Below are positions 23,193-31,295 of a DNA stretch of 64,000 bases, piece after piece. The stretch spans positions 372,001 to 436,000 of the forward strand of contig QFWI01000008.1 of assembly GCA_003149345.1 (NCBI GenBank). Direction: 5' to 3'. Both the position numbers and the translations under genes were made by a program. Positions within the stretch are counted from its first letter, which is position 1. The number at the start of each line of letters is the position of its first letter. Under the pieces are notes generated by a model that worked only from the letters and a program-made list of their open reading frames with translations, searched no databases and was not told the origin of the DNA. This stretch comes from Vampirovibrio chlorellavorus. GTDB taxonomy: Bacteria > Cyanobacteriota > Vampirovibrionia > Vampirovibrionales > Vampirovibrionaceae.

Positions 23193-23534
23193 ATGGCCTA
23201 CACGCCTGAACAGCAACAACTCATTAGCGGCTTACGTGCTGAGATTGATCTGCGGATGGACGACACTCAAAGAAGGCTCAATCAAAGGCTTGATGAGGCC
23301 GACGCTCAAATTCAGATTTTAAAGGAAACCTTGGAAGCAATGGCCAGCCAAATACAGGAAGTGGCCAAAAAAACGGACACCACAAGCACCGCATTCCACA
23401 TATACCAGACGTCAATGGGTATCCACATGCCAGTTTTGTACTCCTTAATTATTGCTTTCATTATACTATTAGCGGGCACTGTCTGTACTATAGTGCCTCA
23501 TTTGAGCTGGCATGACGTGCCGCTAGGGAAATAG
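23193..23534 (+). CDS. Coiled-coil protein with a C-terminal membrane anchor
   Basis: 113 aa, ATG with AGAGG about 13 bases upstream. Residues 8-70 are a continuous coiled coil (LRAEIDLRMDDTQRRLNQRL onward). Residues 78-100 are a membrane span (VLYSLIIAFIILLAGTVCTI). It ends 24 bases before the integrase, in the same direction, and is probably co-transcribed. It may be a tail-anchored exclusion or conversion protein. No family recognised. Confidence 0.7.
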   Translation: MAYTPEQQQLISGLRAEIDLRMDDTQRRLNQRLDEADAQIQILKETLEAMASQIQEVAKKTDTTSTAFHIYQTSMGIHMPVLYSLIIAFIILLAGTVCTIVPHLSWHDVPLGK

Positions 23535-23558
23535 ACTTACGTTTAAGAGAGGTTCAAA

Positions 23559-25115
23559 ATGAAACCCTGCGTGGTTTACGCTCGCGTTTCCAGCAAAGAA
23601 CAGGAGCGGGAAGGATACAGCATCCCGGCCCAGCTGGAGTTGCTGAGAAAATACGCCCAGGCGAATGGCTTCACGGTACTTCACGAGTTCACAGAAGCCG
23701 AAACGGCAAAAAAAACCGGCAGGAACCAGTTTGCCGCCATGGTGGATTTTATCCGAGGCCAGCGAAAAGCCGGGAAAATGGCTATCCTGGTTGAAAAGAC
23801 CGACCGGCTTTTGAGAAACCTGGATGACTATGTACTGATTTCCCATGTCATCACCGATAACGATGCCGAGGTTCACAAAGTCAAGGAAAACATGGTCATC
23901 AGCCGGGATTCAAAAAGCTTTGAGCTGTTTATTGATGGCCTGAATGCACTACTGGCAAAGCGATACGTCGATAACCTGTCGGAAGAGGTCAGGAAGGGCA
24001 GGCGTCAAAAGGTATTAGCGGGGGGATGGCATACGCTGGCCCCATACGGCTATAAAAACGACAAAAACACCCGAACCATCATCCCCAACCCGGAACAGGC
24101 CCCGTTTGTCATCCGGGCGTTTCAGCTTTACGCTACGGGGGTTTACTCCCTGGAAGCGGTTATTGAAAAACTGGACAAGGAAGGCTTTGCTTACCGGCCT
24201 CAGACCCGCCGAATTGGCCGCTCAAAATTACATAGTATGCTTCAAAATGTGGCCTATATCGGGAAAATTCCGTTTCAGGGGGAAGTGTATGATGGAACCC
24301 ACCCACCCCTGATTGACTTGGAAACTTGGCGATCCGTCCAGCTGGCTTTTCGGAAGGACGGAAAACCCTCCACTCTCTCAAAGCGGGATTTCCTGTACAA
24401 AGGCATGATAACCTGTGGTCATTGCGGTTCGGCCATTGTCGGGGAACTCAAGAAGGGGAAATACGTTTATTACAGGTGTTCTGGTGTTAAAAATGGCTGT
24501 TCTCAAGGGTATGTTCCAGAATCCCGAATTACCGAAACGGTGGAGGGCACTTTATCCAGCTTGGTGTTCCCGGAGGATGCCAAGCAGATTATCCGGGATA
24601 GCGTTCGGCGCCATCATCAGGAAATTTACAAAATCGGGCAAACTGAAAGAAACCGGCTGGAAGGAGTGCTGAAAAAGCTCCATAACAAACGCCGTGCTAT
24701 TTATGAGGACAGGCTGGCCGGGATCATTGATGCTGATATGTACCGGGCCGTTGATCAGGATTGCCTGCTGGAAATTGCAGGCATTGAGGCCCAAAAATCC
24801 CAGATTACCTATGCCGATACCGATTACAGACAGATGGCTGATCTTGCGGTAGAACTCCCCGAAATGCTCAAGGGAGAATGGTTTTCGGCAGAGATTGAAG
24901 AGAAGCGCCTGATTTTAAATTTCTTGCGGTCGAACTTTTTTCTATTGGATGGAAACCCGCTGCTAGAGCTTCATCCGGTATTTGATTCGCTCAAGAAAAG
25001 TAACGATTTAATAAAGAAACGGAAGTGGCATGACAAAGATCGAACTTCACTCTTGAATGTCTTTTCTTTACATTTTGAAACAATACGAAAAATTCACCTA
25101 ACTTTGTCCGCCTGA
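23559..25115 (+). CDS. int: Large serine recombinase (phage integrase)
   Basis: 518 aa, ATG with AGAGAGG upstream. N-terminal resolvase domain with the catalytic serine in YARVSS (residues 11-12) and the later TDRLLRN arginine helix; a recombinase domain at about 160-265; and a zinc beta-ribbon with CGHC at 286-289 and a second Cys pair about 25 residues later. A coiled-coil motif and a C-terminal tail follow. It would insert the circular genome at one host site without a supercoiling requirement; excision normally needs a directionality factor. None is recognised, though several small genes could be one. Confidence 0.93.
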   Translation: MKPCVVYARVSSKEQEREGYSIPAQLELLRKYAQANGFTVLHEFTEAETAKKTGRNQFAAMVDFIRGQRKAGKMAILVEKTDRLLRNLDDYVLISHVITDNDAEVHKVKENMVISRDSKSFELFIDGLNALLAKRYVDNLSEEVRKGRRQKVLAGGWHTLAPYGYKNDKNTRTIIPNPEQAPFVIRAFQLYATGVYSLEAVIEKLDKEGFAYRPQTRRIGRSKLHSMLQNVAYIGKIPFQGEVYDGTHPPLIDLETWRSVQLAFRKDGKPSTLSKRDFLYKGMITCGHCGSAIVGELKKGKYVYYRCSGVKNGCSQGYVPESRITETVEGTLSSLVFPEDAKQIIRDSVRRHHQEIYKIGQTERNRLEGVLKKLHNKRRAIYEDRLAGIIDADMYRAVDQDCLLEIAGIEAQKSQITYADTDYRQMADLAVELPEMLKGEWFSAEIEEKRLILNFLRSNFFLLDGNPLLELHPVFDSLKKSNDLIKKRKWHDKDRTSLLNVFSLHFETIRKIHLTLSA

Positions 25116-25130
25116 TCCGGTTTTAGATAC

Positions 25131-25163
25131 AAAAAAGCCCCCTGTTTTTAGGAGGGGGCTTTC
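25131..25163. terminator. Bidirectional terminator between integrase and HicB
   Basis: AAAGCCCCC (25134-25142) and GGGGGCTTT (25154-25162) form a strong stem with an A tract on the left and T on the right. The genes on either side converge, so it probably stops both transcripts. Confidence 0.85.
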
Positions 25164-25165
25164 AG

Positions 25166-25534
25166 TTATGCGGAAAGAAGAGAGTCTACAGCCTGATCGA
25201 TAAGCTTGTTGATCGATATATTCCGGCGGTTAGCCTCTTTTGCAATCTGATAATGTTTTTCCGGCTTGGTTCTGTAGGCGATTTGGCCCTTGAAGTCCTC
25301 CGGCTTTGGAGGCTCTTGTATTGGAGTGCCTTCCTCAATAGACGCTTCAATGTGGAGCCTCAAAGCCTCCATGATGTTGCCCATGGCCTCCTCAGCCGTC
25401 TTGCCCTCGGAAAAGCATTTCAATTCGTTCACACGGGCAAAATAGTATTCCCCTGCGTCATTACGTTTTTCAACGTTGAACGACCAGGGCAAGGCCAGAT
25501 AGTATGCTAAATCTTTATCCTTACTGTTTGTCAC
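25166..25534 (-). CDS. hicB: HicB-family antitoxin
   Basis: 122 aa from a GTG with AAAGGAG upstream. The N-terminal half is the HicB partial RNase H-like fold (YYFARVNELKCFSEGKTAEE, then AMGNIMEALRLHIEASIEEG). The C-terminal part has a ribbon-helix-helix end (KHYQIAKEANRRNISINKLI) that binds DNA. It neutralises HicA and represses its own operon. It follows hicA by 37 bases. Confidence 0.85.
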   Translation of the reverse strand: MTNSKDKDLAYYLALPWSFNVEKRNDAGEYYFARVNELKCFSEGKTAEEAMGNIMEALRLHIEASIEEGTPIQEPPKPEDFKGQIAYRTKPEKHYQIAKEANRRNISINKLIDQAVDSLLSA

Positions 25535-25571
25535 TTGCTCTCCTTTTTGCCTTTGAGTTGTGGGGGGAGGG

Positions 25572-25796
25572 TCAATGACCCAACCCCCTGAGGATTTCGC
25601 AAAGCTGGTGGAGATATATCGGCTTCACCTGAGAGGCTGCGGGAATGGTTAACCGGCTTGCCCCTTTGGCGAAAGTGATATGGCTTCCAGCTTGGCGGGC
25701 GCTGAATCCCAAACCGCTCAACAATGCTTTGATTTCCTCAATGGAAACCTGGCCTTGCTGGCAGATTTTCTGAATCAGCTTGTCCCGTTTACTCAT
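25572..25796 (-). CDS. hicA: HicA-family mRNA interferase toxin
   Basis: 74 aa, ATG with AAGGAAC upstream. The core is the dsRBD-like HicA fold with the catalytic histidine in GSHITF (H39) and the following TIPAASQVKPIYLHQLCEIL. It would cut mRNA when HicB is lost. Toxin before antitoxin is the usual order for this family. In a temperate phage it may stabilise the lysogen or exclude other phages. Confidence 0.83.
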   Translation of the reverse strand: MSKRDKLIQKICQQGQVSIEEIKALLSGLGFSARQAGSHITFAKGASRLTIPAASQVKPIYLHQLCEILRGLGH

Positions 25797-25826
25797 TGGC
25801 TGTTCCTTGATCGACTCTATGAATTA

Positions 25827-25871
25827 ATGATATCATAAATTGATAGCATTGCAAGCATTTTTTGATATCAT
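25827..25871 (-). promoter_or_regulatory. HicAB promoter and twin operators
   Basis: Two copies of TGATATCA (25828-25835 and 25863-25870) flank a minus-strand promoter candidate: TTGCAA at 25849-25854, a 16-base spacer, and TATCAT at 25827-25832, the latter inside one operator. The paired palindromes fit autorepression by HicB. Confidence 0.6.
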
Positions 25872-25884
25872 TTTTTTTAGGGCA

Positions 25885-25923
25885 ATAAAAAAAGCCCGAT
25901 CCCCTAAAAGAGAACCGGGCTTG
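25885..25923 (-). terminator. Terminator of the late operon
   Basis: On the minus strand AAGCCCG (25916-25922 read in reverse) and CGGGCTT (25892-25898) pair around a 17-base loop, followed by seven or eight T. It lies just after the last lysis gene and before the hicAB promoter. Confidence 0.85.
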
Positions 25924-25966
25924 TTACAGTCACCAAAAAAAGAAGGTTTCAGGTTATCGCAGGTAA

Positions 25967-26596
25967 TTAAGGGGTATAGGGAAAATCTTGAACCAGTTTG
26001 AGCTTATAGCAGGGCTTTTCACGGTTTTTCAGCCATCCTTGGGCAAAGTCATAACTGGTATCCTTGGCTTCCTTCAGGATGGTTTCCGGCAATACGGCTG
26101 TCCAGTCCTCTTTCCCCTGACTTTTGCCAATGGGGGCCCCAGCCAGCCAATAAGGGTAGGCCACGGCCTGAGAGCAAATAGGAGCGACCGGTCTTGTTCC
26201 TTTGGGGCTGAATCCGGTTTTCTGGACATTCCCATTCAGCAGCGCCAGCGACCAGATCCAGGGGAATTTCCACAGGCCGTAAATCCGGCCCCAGAAACCA
26301 GAACTCATCATTTCCTCATGGGCCAACTGGATGATGGCAAGCTGCCCATCCGTTAAGGGGTCTACCGTTTCTAGCAAGAAGAAGGTTTTACCCTTCAGGC
26401 TGGAAAGGTCACGCTCCCCATACCACAGGCCCAGTTTTGCCCCAGTGGAAGCAATATTGCCATTGGGTAGCATCAGTTCAACGTGTTTGCACTCGTTGTC
26501 ACCCTGTAAAAGGTTGTTGAAGCGGCCCAAGGGGTCAATTCCCACCGGAACATGACAGATAACCCGGCCGGGCTTGAACAGTTTTTTCAGACTCAT
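25967..26596 (-). CDS. Permuted papain-like (YiiX/NlpC-type) cysteine peptidase or amidase
   Basis: 209 aa from the ATG that overlaps the endolysin stop (TGATG). His38 lies in KHVELML and Cys141 in PICSQAVAYP, the His-before-Cys order of permuted NlpC/P60 or YiiX-like enzymes. Trp/Phe-rich segments occur between them. It is the last late gene. A cell-wall or lipid amide target is likely given the partner endolysin, but the substrate is not known. Confidence 0.65.
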   Translation of the reverse strand: MSLKKLFKPGRVICHVPVGIDPLGRFNNLLQGDNECKHVELMLPNGNIASTGAKLGLWYGERDLSSLKGKTFFLLETVDPLTDGQLAIIQLAHEEMMSSGFWGRIYGLWKFPWIWSLALLNGNVQKTGFSPKGTRPVAPICSQAVAYPYWLAGAPIGKSQGKEDWTAVLPETILKEAKDTSYDFAQGWLKNREKPCYKLKLVQDFPYTP

Positions 26597-27006
26597 CAGT
26601 AAACCCACCGTGTCTTTGTTGGACGAATATCCAAATGGGTAAAGGTGGAGCCATAGCCCAAGCCGCCATTCCAGTTTTTCAGATAGTCCTGGACTTGTTT
26701 GGGCGTCATTCCGGAAATGACAATATCCACGGCCATCCCTGACAAGTGCATACTGTTTGGAGCGCCCCCAACAGCTTTATTATGCTCCAGGGTACGCCAG
26801 CCGGAAGTGATGGTAATCGGCTTGCCCAATAAGTCCCGAATGACCTGTAAACGATTGGCCACACGGTACAGGTTTTCCAGAACCGGCAACGGGGGAAGGG
26901 GTGAGTCTTTGTGGAGAAACTCAGCCAGCCGAAAGTTTGGGGTGAGTAGGATGTTTCTTTCAATGCTCACGGGTAACTCCTTCAATATCAGATCAATTTC
27001 AGGCAT
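26596..27006 (-). CDS. Peptidase M15-type endolysin
   Basis: 136 aa. The M15 zinc motif SMHLSGMAVD gives S85, H87, G90, A92 and D94. The second motif THLD gives H124 and D126, and ITITSGWRT near residue 70 is also typical. It would cut peptide bonds in the wall peptides, a D-Ala or L-Ala-D-Glu type cut. It has no signal peptide, so a holin is required; the small membrane protein at 30670-30942 is a candidate. Confidence 0.88.
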   Translation of the reverse strand: MPEIDLILKELPVSIERNILLTPNFRLAEFLHKDSPLPPLPVLENLYRVANRLQVIRDLLGKPITITSGWRTLEHNKAVGGAPNSMHLSGMAVDIVISGMTPKQVQDYLKNWNGGLGYGSTFTHLDIRPTKTRWVY

Positions 27007-27018
27007 CAGAACCCCCGG

Positions 27019-27336
27019 TTAAACCTGGCTGGGCATCACAATAAACCGGCCTTCCGCTGCCGCCTGGTAATTGCCGGTTGACTCCCAGCGGTAAATCCAG
27101 CTTCCGGCCTCATCCGCTGGTAACTCGATGGAATATTCCTTTGTGGTGGGGTTTTTCTCAATTTCAGTATCGACGCCATAAGTCAGAGTCGTTATAACCC
27201 CGGACGGCGTCTTGTACTTGAATTTCACCGTGGTAGGCTCAACGGCCAAGCCGGATTCACTCCTGAAAATGACGGCCAGCTTGGGTACAGCCCCGATGAT
27301 GTATGAATTTGGGTTACTACTGGCTGAACAGCTCAC
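27019..27336 (-). CDS. Beta-sandwich protein downstream of the fibre
   Basis: 105 aa from a GTG with AGAGG 5 bases upstream. The frame opens 13 codons earlier at a TTG with no site. The sequence alternates strands (PTTVKFKYKTPSGVITTLTY) like an immunoglobulin-like or decoration domain. It is perhaps a virion accessory to the large fibre. No match claimed. Confidence 0.6.
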   Translation of the reverse strand: MSCSASSNPNSYIIGAVPKLAVIFRSESGLAVEPTTVKFKYKTPSGVITTLTYGVDTEIEKNPTTKEYSIELPADEAGSWIYRWESTGNYQAAAEGRFIVMPSQV

Positions 27337-27381
27337 ACGGAACCTCTTTCTTTTTCCCGATGGCACTTTTGCCAATGGGTA

Positions 27382-29640
27382 TTACTGAATTTCAACAACG
27401 GTAACCAGCGATTCCGACATTACGACCCGTTTAATAGCCTCACTCATAGACGCATTTACGGTTAGCGACTCTCTCATGACTGGTCGGACACTCTCTGCCG
27501 CCATAAGGACAGGAACCGTTGTTAATGAGGCGCTAATACAGGCCTTACCCAGCAACCGAGGGAATAGGCCCAGGGATTGCAGGACGGCCAGCAAGCCAAG
27601 GTTTAACGTGTCGTCCGTCTGGATGCGGGTCAGGATCTCAACGGCTTCAGTGGTGGAAAGGGTCAGTGTTTCCGAACTGGTTATGACCGTTAAGATTTGC
27701 GCCGCTTGCTCAAGGGTGATGCCCAGAGAGTCCACAACGGCCAACAATGCCAATAACTGGACTGACTCACTGACCGATACATCAAGGGATTCTGTGGTTT
27801 GCTTCAGAATCAGGCCAAAATTCGGGTCAAGGTCTGTCTGTTCATCAATTGAGACAGATAACGCTTCCGACCGCTCCAAATAGCCGATCAGGCTGACCGT
27901 TGCATCCAAAGCGGTCTGGATGGTTTCCGTTCGGGCCAGAGTCGCAAGCAAAGAAACCGATTCAGTCAGGCTGAACCCAAGGGTGTCGCTGGCGTCATTG
28001 GCCACCACCAGTTGAGCTGCTTCCGAAATGGACACGTCCAGCGCTTCAACCACTGCAAAAATGGTAGTAATGGCAGCGGTATCGGATAGAACCAGATCAA
28101 GGGATTCTAAGCGGCTCAAGGTTACCAGAACGGTTATTGCCTCGGCCATGGCGATGTCCAGCGACTCCACCCGGCTCAGGATGCCGATTAACCCCGCCGA
28201 TTCGGTCAGGCTTACCCCCAGCGTGTCGGAAACCTGAAGCGCCGTTACAATTTCACCCACTTCCGCAATGGTCAGATCCAGGCTGTCCGTTCTTGCCAAC
28301 AGGGCCAGAATAGCAATGGTTTCTGATATCGATAGGGAGAGTGTATCGGCCCGGTTCAGGATTGCCAGGATGTTGGGGGTCCCCTCGGTTACCGACAGGG
28401 AAAGCGTATCGGACAGACCGAGGGCAACCAGGAAGCTGACGGCCTCAGAAACGGAAACGCTCAAACCTTCGGCAACGTTCATAATTGCCGATAAGGATGC
28501 CTGTTCGCTGACTGAAAGGTTCAGGGTGTCCGTCCGGCTCAATAGGGCCAGAATGGTTGCCGACTCCGCAAAGCTCAAGCTGATTGAGTCTGATCGGCTC
28601 AAAATCCCCAGGATGGAAATACTTTCAGCCAGGGAGAGGTTCAAACTGTCAGACGCACTCAGTAAACCGGTAAGGGTGATGGTTTCCGTGGTGCTGATGT
28701 TCAGGGTGTCAGAGGTGTTTTTTTCAGTGACCGCTACAGCTGGCTCATAGATAATAACAATGATTCCAGCAGAACCAAGGCCGCCCGTTCGGGTAGTGGC
28801 AAATGTATTTCCCTTGCCAGCACCGCCACCGCCTGCGCCATAGCCACCGCCATCCCCACCATTGGCGCTTTGGCCTGATCCAGCAGATCCACCGCCGCCG
28901 CCGCCGCCGCCGGGGCCGTATGTATCCCAAATGGTCTGTTGTCCCCCAACGCCACCGGCACCAGCAGTGCCTGAAGTAGCAGCGCCGCCACCACCGCCAC
29001 CGCCGCCATTAGTTCCAGATCCACCAGCAGACGCAGTTTGGAAAGTAACTCCAGCAGATCCTGCGCCACTTCCAGAGCCACCGTTCCCATTACCTCCGTT
29101 AGCGCCAGTCGTAGATGATGAATTAGATCCAGCAGAAGACGATCCACCGTTTGCCCCACCACCCCCAGCGCCCCCGTGTTGACTCGTATTTGCATTTCCG
29201 CCATTCTTTCCGGCTCCATCCGGCCCAGCAGCACCGCCTCCACCGCCGCCGGGTCTATTTGATGATGCGGTTCCATTACCTCCATTTCCGCCATTGTATC
29301 CAGTGCCACCAGTGCCACCAGTGCCACCAGCCCCGCCAGTTGTTCCGCTGGCATTTTGTCCAGCTTTGGCAATGTACGCGGAGGCGTTAAAGGTCGTATC
29401 AGAGCCAGAACCGCCGCCAGCCCCAATGGAGTAAGAGACAGAACCGCCAGGGGTCAAAGTGACGTTGGTTATAACTCTACATTCCCCACCGCCTCCACCG
29501 GGGCCTGATCTGGAGGTACCACTGGGCGCATCGCCTCCATTACCCCCCGGCCCAATCAGGATAATCGTGTTGTTACTGTTATTCCAATCAGATGGAACCG
29601 TCCACGAAGTCCCTGAAGTCAATACGACGGTTGTGGGCAT
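27382..29640 (-). CDS. Large glycine-rich and 20-residue-repeat fibre or adhesin
   Basis: 752 aa from the ATG at 29640, with AAGAGG upstream. Residues about 15-285 are an extreme glycine-rich region (GGGGG runs, GGTGGTGGTG), as in phage tail-tip receptor-binding domains. Residues about 305-720 are some twenty imperfect repeats of 20 residues with the plan D-S/T-L-x-L/V-S-x-S/T-E-x followed by I-L-A-x-L-x-R. The repeats probably form a long solenoid or fibre shaft. The final 30 residues differ. Position after the tail fibre genes suggests host recognition. The glycine part may fold like a polyglycine-II bundle. Confidence 0.8.
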   Translation of the reverse strand: MPTTVVLTSGTSWTVPSDWNNSNNTIILIGPGGNGGDAPSGTSRSGPGGGGGECRVITNVTLTPGGSVSYSIGAGGGSGSDTTFNASAYIAKAGQNASGTTGGAGGTGGTGGTGYNGGNGGNGTASSNRPGGGGGGAAGPDGAGKNGGNANTSQHGGAGGGGANGGSSSAGSNSSSTTGANGGNGNGGSGSGAGSAGVTFQTASAGGSGTNGGGGGGGGAATSGTAGAGGVGGQQTIWDTYGPGGGGGGGGSAGSGQSANGGDGGGYGAGGGGAGKGNTFATTRTGGLGSAGIIVIIYEPAVAVTEKNTSDTLNISTTETITLTGLLSASDSLNLSLAESISILGILSRSDSISLSFAESATILALLSRTDTLNLSVSEQASLSAIMNVAEGLSVSVSEAVSFLVALGLSDTLSLSVTEGTPNILAILNRADTLSLSISETIAILALLARTDSLDLTIAEVGEIVTALQVSDTLGVSLTESAGLIGILSRVESLDIAMAEAITVLVTLSRLESLDLVLSDTAAITTIFAVVEALDVSISEAAQLVVANDASDTLGFSLTESVSLLATLARTETIQTALDATVSLIGYLERSEALSVSIDEQTDLDPNFGLILKQTTESLDVSVSESVQLLALLAVVDSLGITLEQAAQILTVITSSETLTLSTTEAVEILTRIQTDDTLNLGLLAVLQSLGLFPRLLGKACISASLTTVPVLMAAESVRPVMRESLTVNASMSEAIKRVVMSESLVTVVEIQ

Positions 29641-29661
29641 GGTCAACCTCTTAAACTAAAA

Positions 29662-30042
29662 TTAGGGATTATTCAACGTAATATCCACCGTTAACTGCCA
29701 GCTTTGGGTGTTGGCCTTCGTCCCCAGGGATTCCTGTTTACGGTAAAGCATCGTCCCCCCGGTAGGGCCATTGAAGAAACCGTGTTCGTTCCAGGGAAAG
29801 TTGGCTTCAGAAGTGTTGAATAAGGAACGTGCGGTAATGACGTTACCGGCAATGGTTGGGTAACTGGCGCTCATTGCTTTTCTGAGTTTATTGGTTGTCG
29901 CCTGAAGGTCAGTCTGTGAGGCGGCGAAAGCGGTAGAACTATCGCCCACCCCCAGATAAGCGTTTGCATTGTTAAACAGGGTTGCGGGGTTCGCCACGAT
30001 AGCCCCCGCCAGCCAGTCACGGCCAGAGTTGGGTAAAGGCAT
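29662..30042 (-). CDS. Phage tail-associated protein (NNANAYLGVGDSS family)
   Basis: 126 aa. The signature NNANAYLGVGDSSTAF and the later EANFPWNEHGFFNGPTGGTM occur in a family of small phage proteins often annotated as tail fibre proteins. The ATG has GGAG upstream. It lies between the glycine-rich fibre and the small structural genes. It is probably a virion component. Confidence 0.7.
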   Translation of the reverse strand: MPLPNSGRDWLAGAIVANPATLFNNANAYLGVGDSSTAFAASQTDLQATTNKLRKAMSASYPTIAGNVITARSLFNTSEANFPWNEHGFFNGPTGGTMLYRKQESLGTKANTQSWQLTVDITLNNP

Positions 30043-30045
30043 GTT

Positions 30046-30312
30046 TTACGCTCCTTCCTGAGGGGCTTCGGCTTCGGCTGGCGCTTCCTGTTTAGCCTGG
30101 GCCAATTCAGCCGCTAAATTCTGAAAAGCGGTAGATTGATACTCTTCGTGTTGGTGGGTGCGGGCCATAAAACCAATGGCATCCTCATCCAGCGGTTCCG
30201 CCAAGCCGTTGACCAGCAACTTGCGGATATAGTCAGAATCAAAAGGCAGTTCATCCCCAGCCTGAAACTCTCCACCGCCATGGTTCCCGTTGATTAACGC
30301 TCGAATTCTCAT
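30046..30312 (-). CDS. Hypothetical small acidic protein
   Basis: 88 aa from the ATG at 30312, with AAAGGGA upstream. The longer frame reaches into the previous gene. It starts with a small beta domain (MRIRALINGNHGGGEFQAGD) and ends in an Ala/Glu/Gln-rich tail. It resembles small head or tail accessory proteins and is unassigned. Confidence 0.55.
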   Translation of the reverse strand: MRIRALINGNHGGGEFQAGDELPFDSDYIRKLLVNGLAEPLDEDAIGFMARTHQHEEYQSTAFQNLAAELAQAKQEAPAEAEAPQEGA

Positions 30313-30340
30313 GTTTGAAATTCCCTTTCTGATAAACGAA

Positions 30341-30586
30341 TTAGCCGATTTTTTTGACAACAGTAGGCTGGTTAAAGCCACCCTCAATAACCTCAAACGG
30401 TTTTGATTCCGGGGTAACGTCCCCCTCGAATTTTTGTAATTTCCAGTTGACGTTGACCTTGAGTTTTTTAATGTCCCCGCCTTCTTTGTTCACCTTGTCC
30501 TCAGCCAATTTTTTAAGCATCTCGGCCAGCTGGGGATTCTCCCGGCTCAAAATCTCATAAGCCTTGGCAAACGATAGTTCATCCAT
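30341..30586 (-). CDS. Hypothetical small helical protein
   Basis: 81 aa from the ATG at 30586; a TTG 10 codons earlier has no site. Two charged helices (LSFAKAYEILSRENPQLAEM onward) and a C-terminal strand region. No family recognised. A terminator-like hairpin lies just upstream. Confidence 0.55.
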   Translation of the reverse strand: MDELSFAKAYEILSRENPQLAEMLKKLAEDKVNKEGGDIKKLKVNVNWKLQKFEGDVTPESKPFEVIEGGFNQPTVVKKIG

Positions 30587-30615
30587 TTTTACGGTGTCCT
30601 CTGTCTTAAACTGCA

Positions 30616-30642
30616 AAATAAAAAACCACCCCGAAAGGAGGT
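30616..30642 (-). terminator. Possible intrinsic terminator or attenuator in the late operon
   Basis: On the minus strand ACCTCC and GGGGTGGT can pair with one bulge around a short loop, followed by six T. A weak stem, inside the operon, so readthrough must be common. Confidence 0.45.
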
Positions 30643-30669
30643 AATACAGAACTCAATCGGATAAAGCGG

Positions 30670-30942
30670 TTAAATGCTTTTACCCATATAGTTCCTGATG
30701 TCCCGAATGGTCTGGGTGTTCTCGCGCAAAGCCCCGGCCATTTCGGTCATGGCTGAAGTGTTCCCGGTAATCACATTCCGGTAATCCGCTTTATCGGCCT
30801 TTTGTTCATCCACTTGGGCCTTTAGTTCGTTAACCCGGATTTTATGGTAGGCAATGGCCACAACGCCAGGGGAGGCGATTAACACACCTGCAAGTCCCCA
30901 ATGGTCCGACAAATATTTAATGACTGCCGCTTCATCCATCAT
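30670..30942 (-). CDS. Membrane protein with coiled coil, candidate holin
   Basis: 90 aa. Residues 14-33 are a membrane span (WGLAGVLIASPGVVAIAYHK), then a coiled coil to the end. One span plus a cytoplasmic coil resembles BhlA/XhlA-type holin-related proteins. The gene lies among fibre genes and a few kb upstream of the endolysin in the same operon. It is the only good holin candidate seen in the late genes. Confidence 0.55.
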   Translation of the reverse strand: MMDEAAVIKYLSDHWGLAGVLIASPGVVAIAYHKIRVNELKAQVDEQKADKADYRNVITGNTSAMTEMAGALRENTQTIRDIRNYMGKSI

Positions 30943-30957
30943 GACAGGGAAAATCCT

Positions 30958-31293
30958 TTACGATTGGGGGAACAGCGCCAATAGCGCCTGCCTTTGAGAT
31001 TCCAGTTCTTCCGGGATCTGGGCTAGTTCAATTACCCGTTTGGCAATGGGGAATCTCCCTTGCCCCAATTCAAGCTTGATGGCTGCCCGTAGCGGTGAAA
31101 ACTGCGCCTGTAGGTCAATGGGCAGCTCGGAAAAAACAGCGTCCAATTGATCGGCTAAAGATACAGGATCGGGAGATCCTTCCGGCGGCTCCCCCTCAGT
31201 CCAAACACCGTCGGGGCGCTCAGCTGGCAATTCTGGATAATCCGCAGCGTCACTGACAGTTCCGTCTGGGCGTAATAGATAGAATTTTGGCAT
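30958..31293 (-). CDS. Putative tail fibre assembly-like protein
   Basis: 111 aa from the ATG at 31293; the earlier open frame is inside the upstream fibre gene. It begins with a short strand region and proline-rich PDGVWTEGEPPEGSPDP, then a helical C-terminus (LKLELGQGRFPIAKRVIELA-like). A small partner gene directly after a fibre gene is often a chaperone, which is why I suggest that role. Confidence 0.5.
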   Translation of the reverse strand: MPKFYLLRPDGTVSDAADYPELPAERPDGVWTEGEPPEGSPDPVSLADQLDAVFSELPIDLQAQFSPLRAAIKLELGQGRFPIAKRVIELAQIPEELESQRQALLALFPQS

Positions 31294-31295
31294 AG

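Noticed and set aside
29302..29330. CRISPR-like or regulatory repeats
   Set aside because: The repeats are 9 bases, have no spacers, and are in frame in a glycine-rich coding region.
28734..29426. 230-aa and other long frames (also 28862-29182 and 29151-29390 on the plus strand) inside the fibre gene
   Set aside because: They are shadows of the glycine-rich and repeat coding sequence, made of low-complexity Leu/Ala/Val or Pro runs, with no ribosome binding site.
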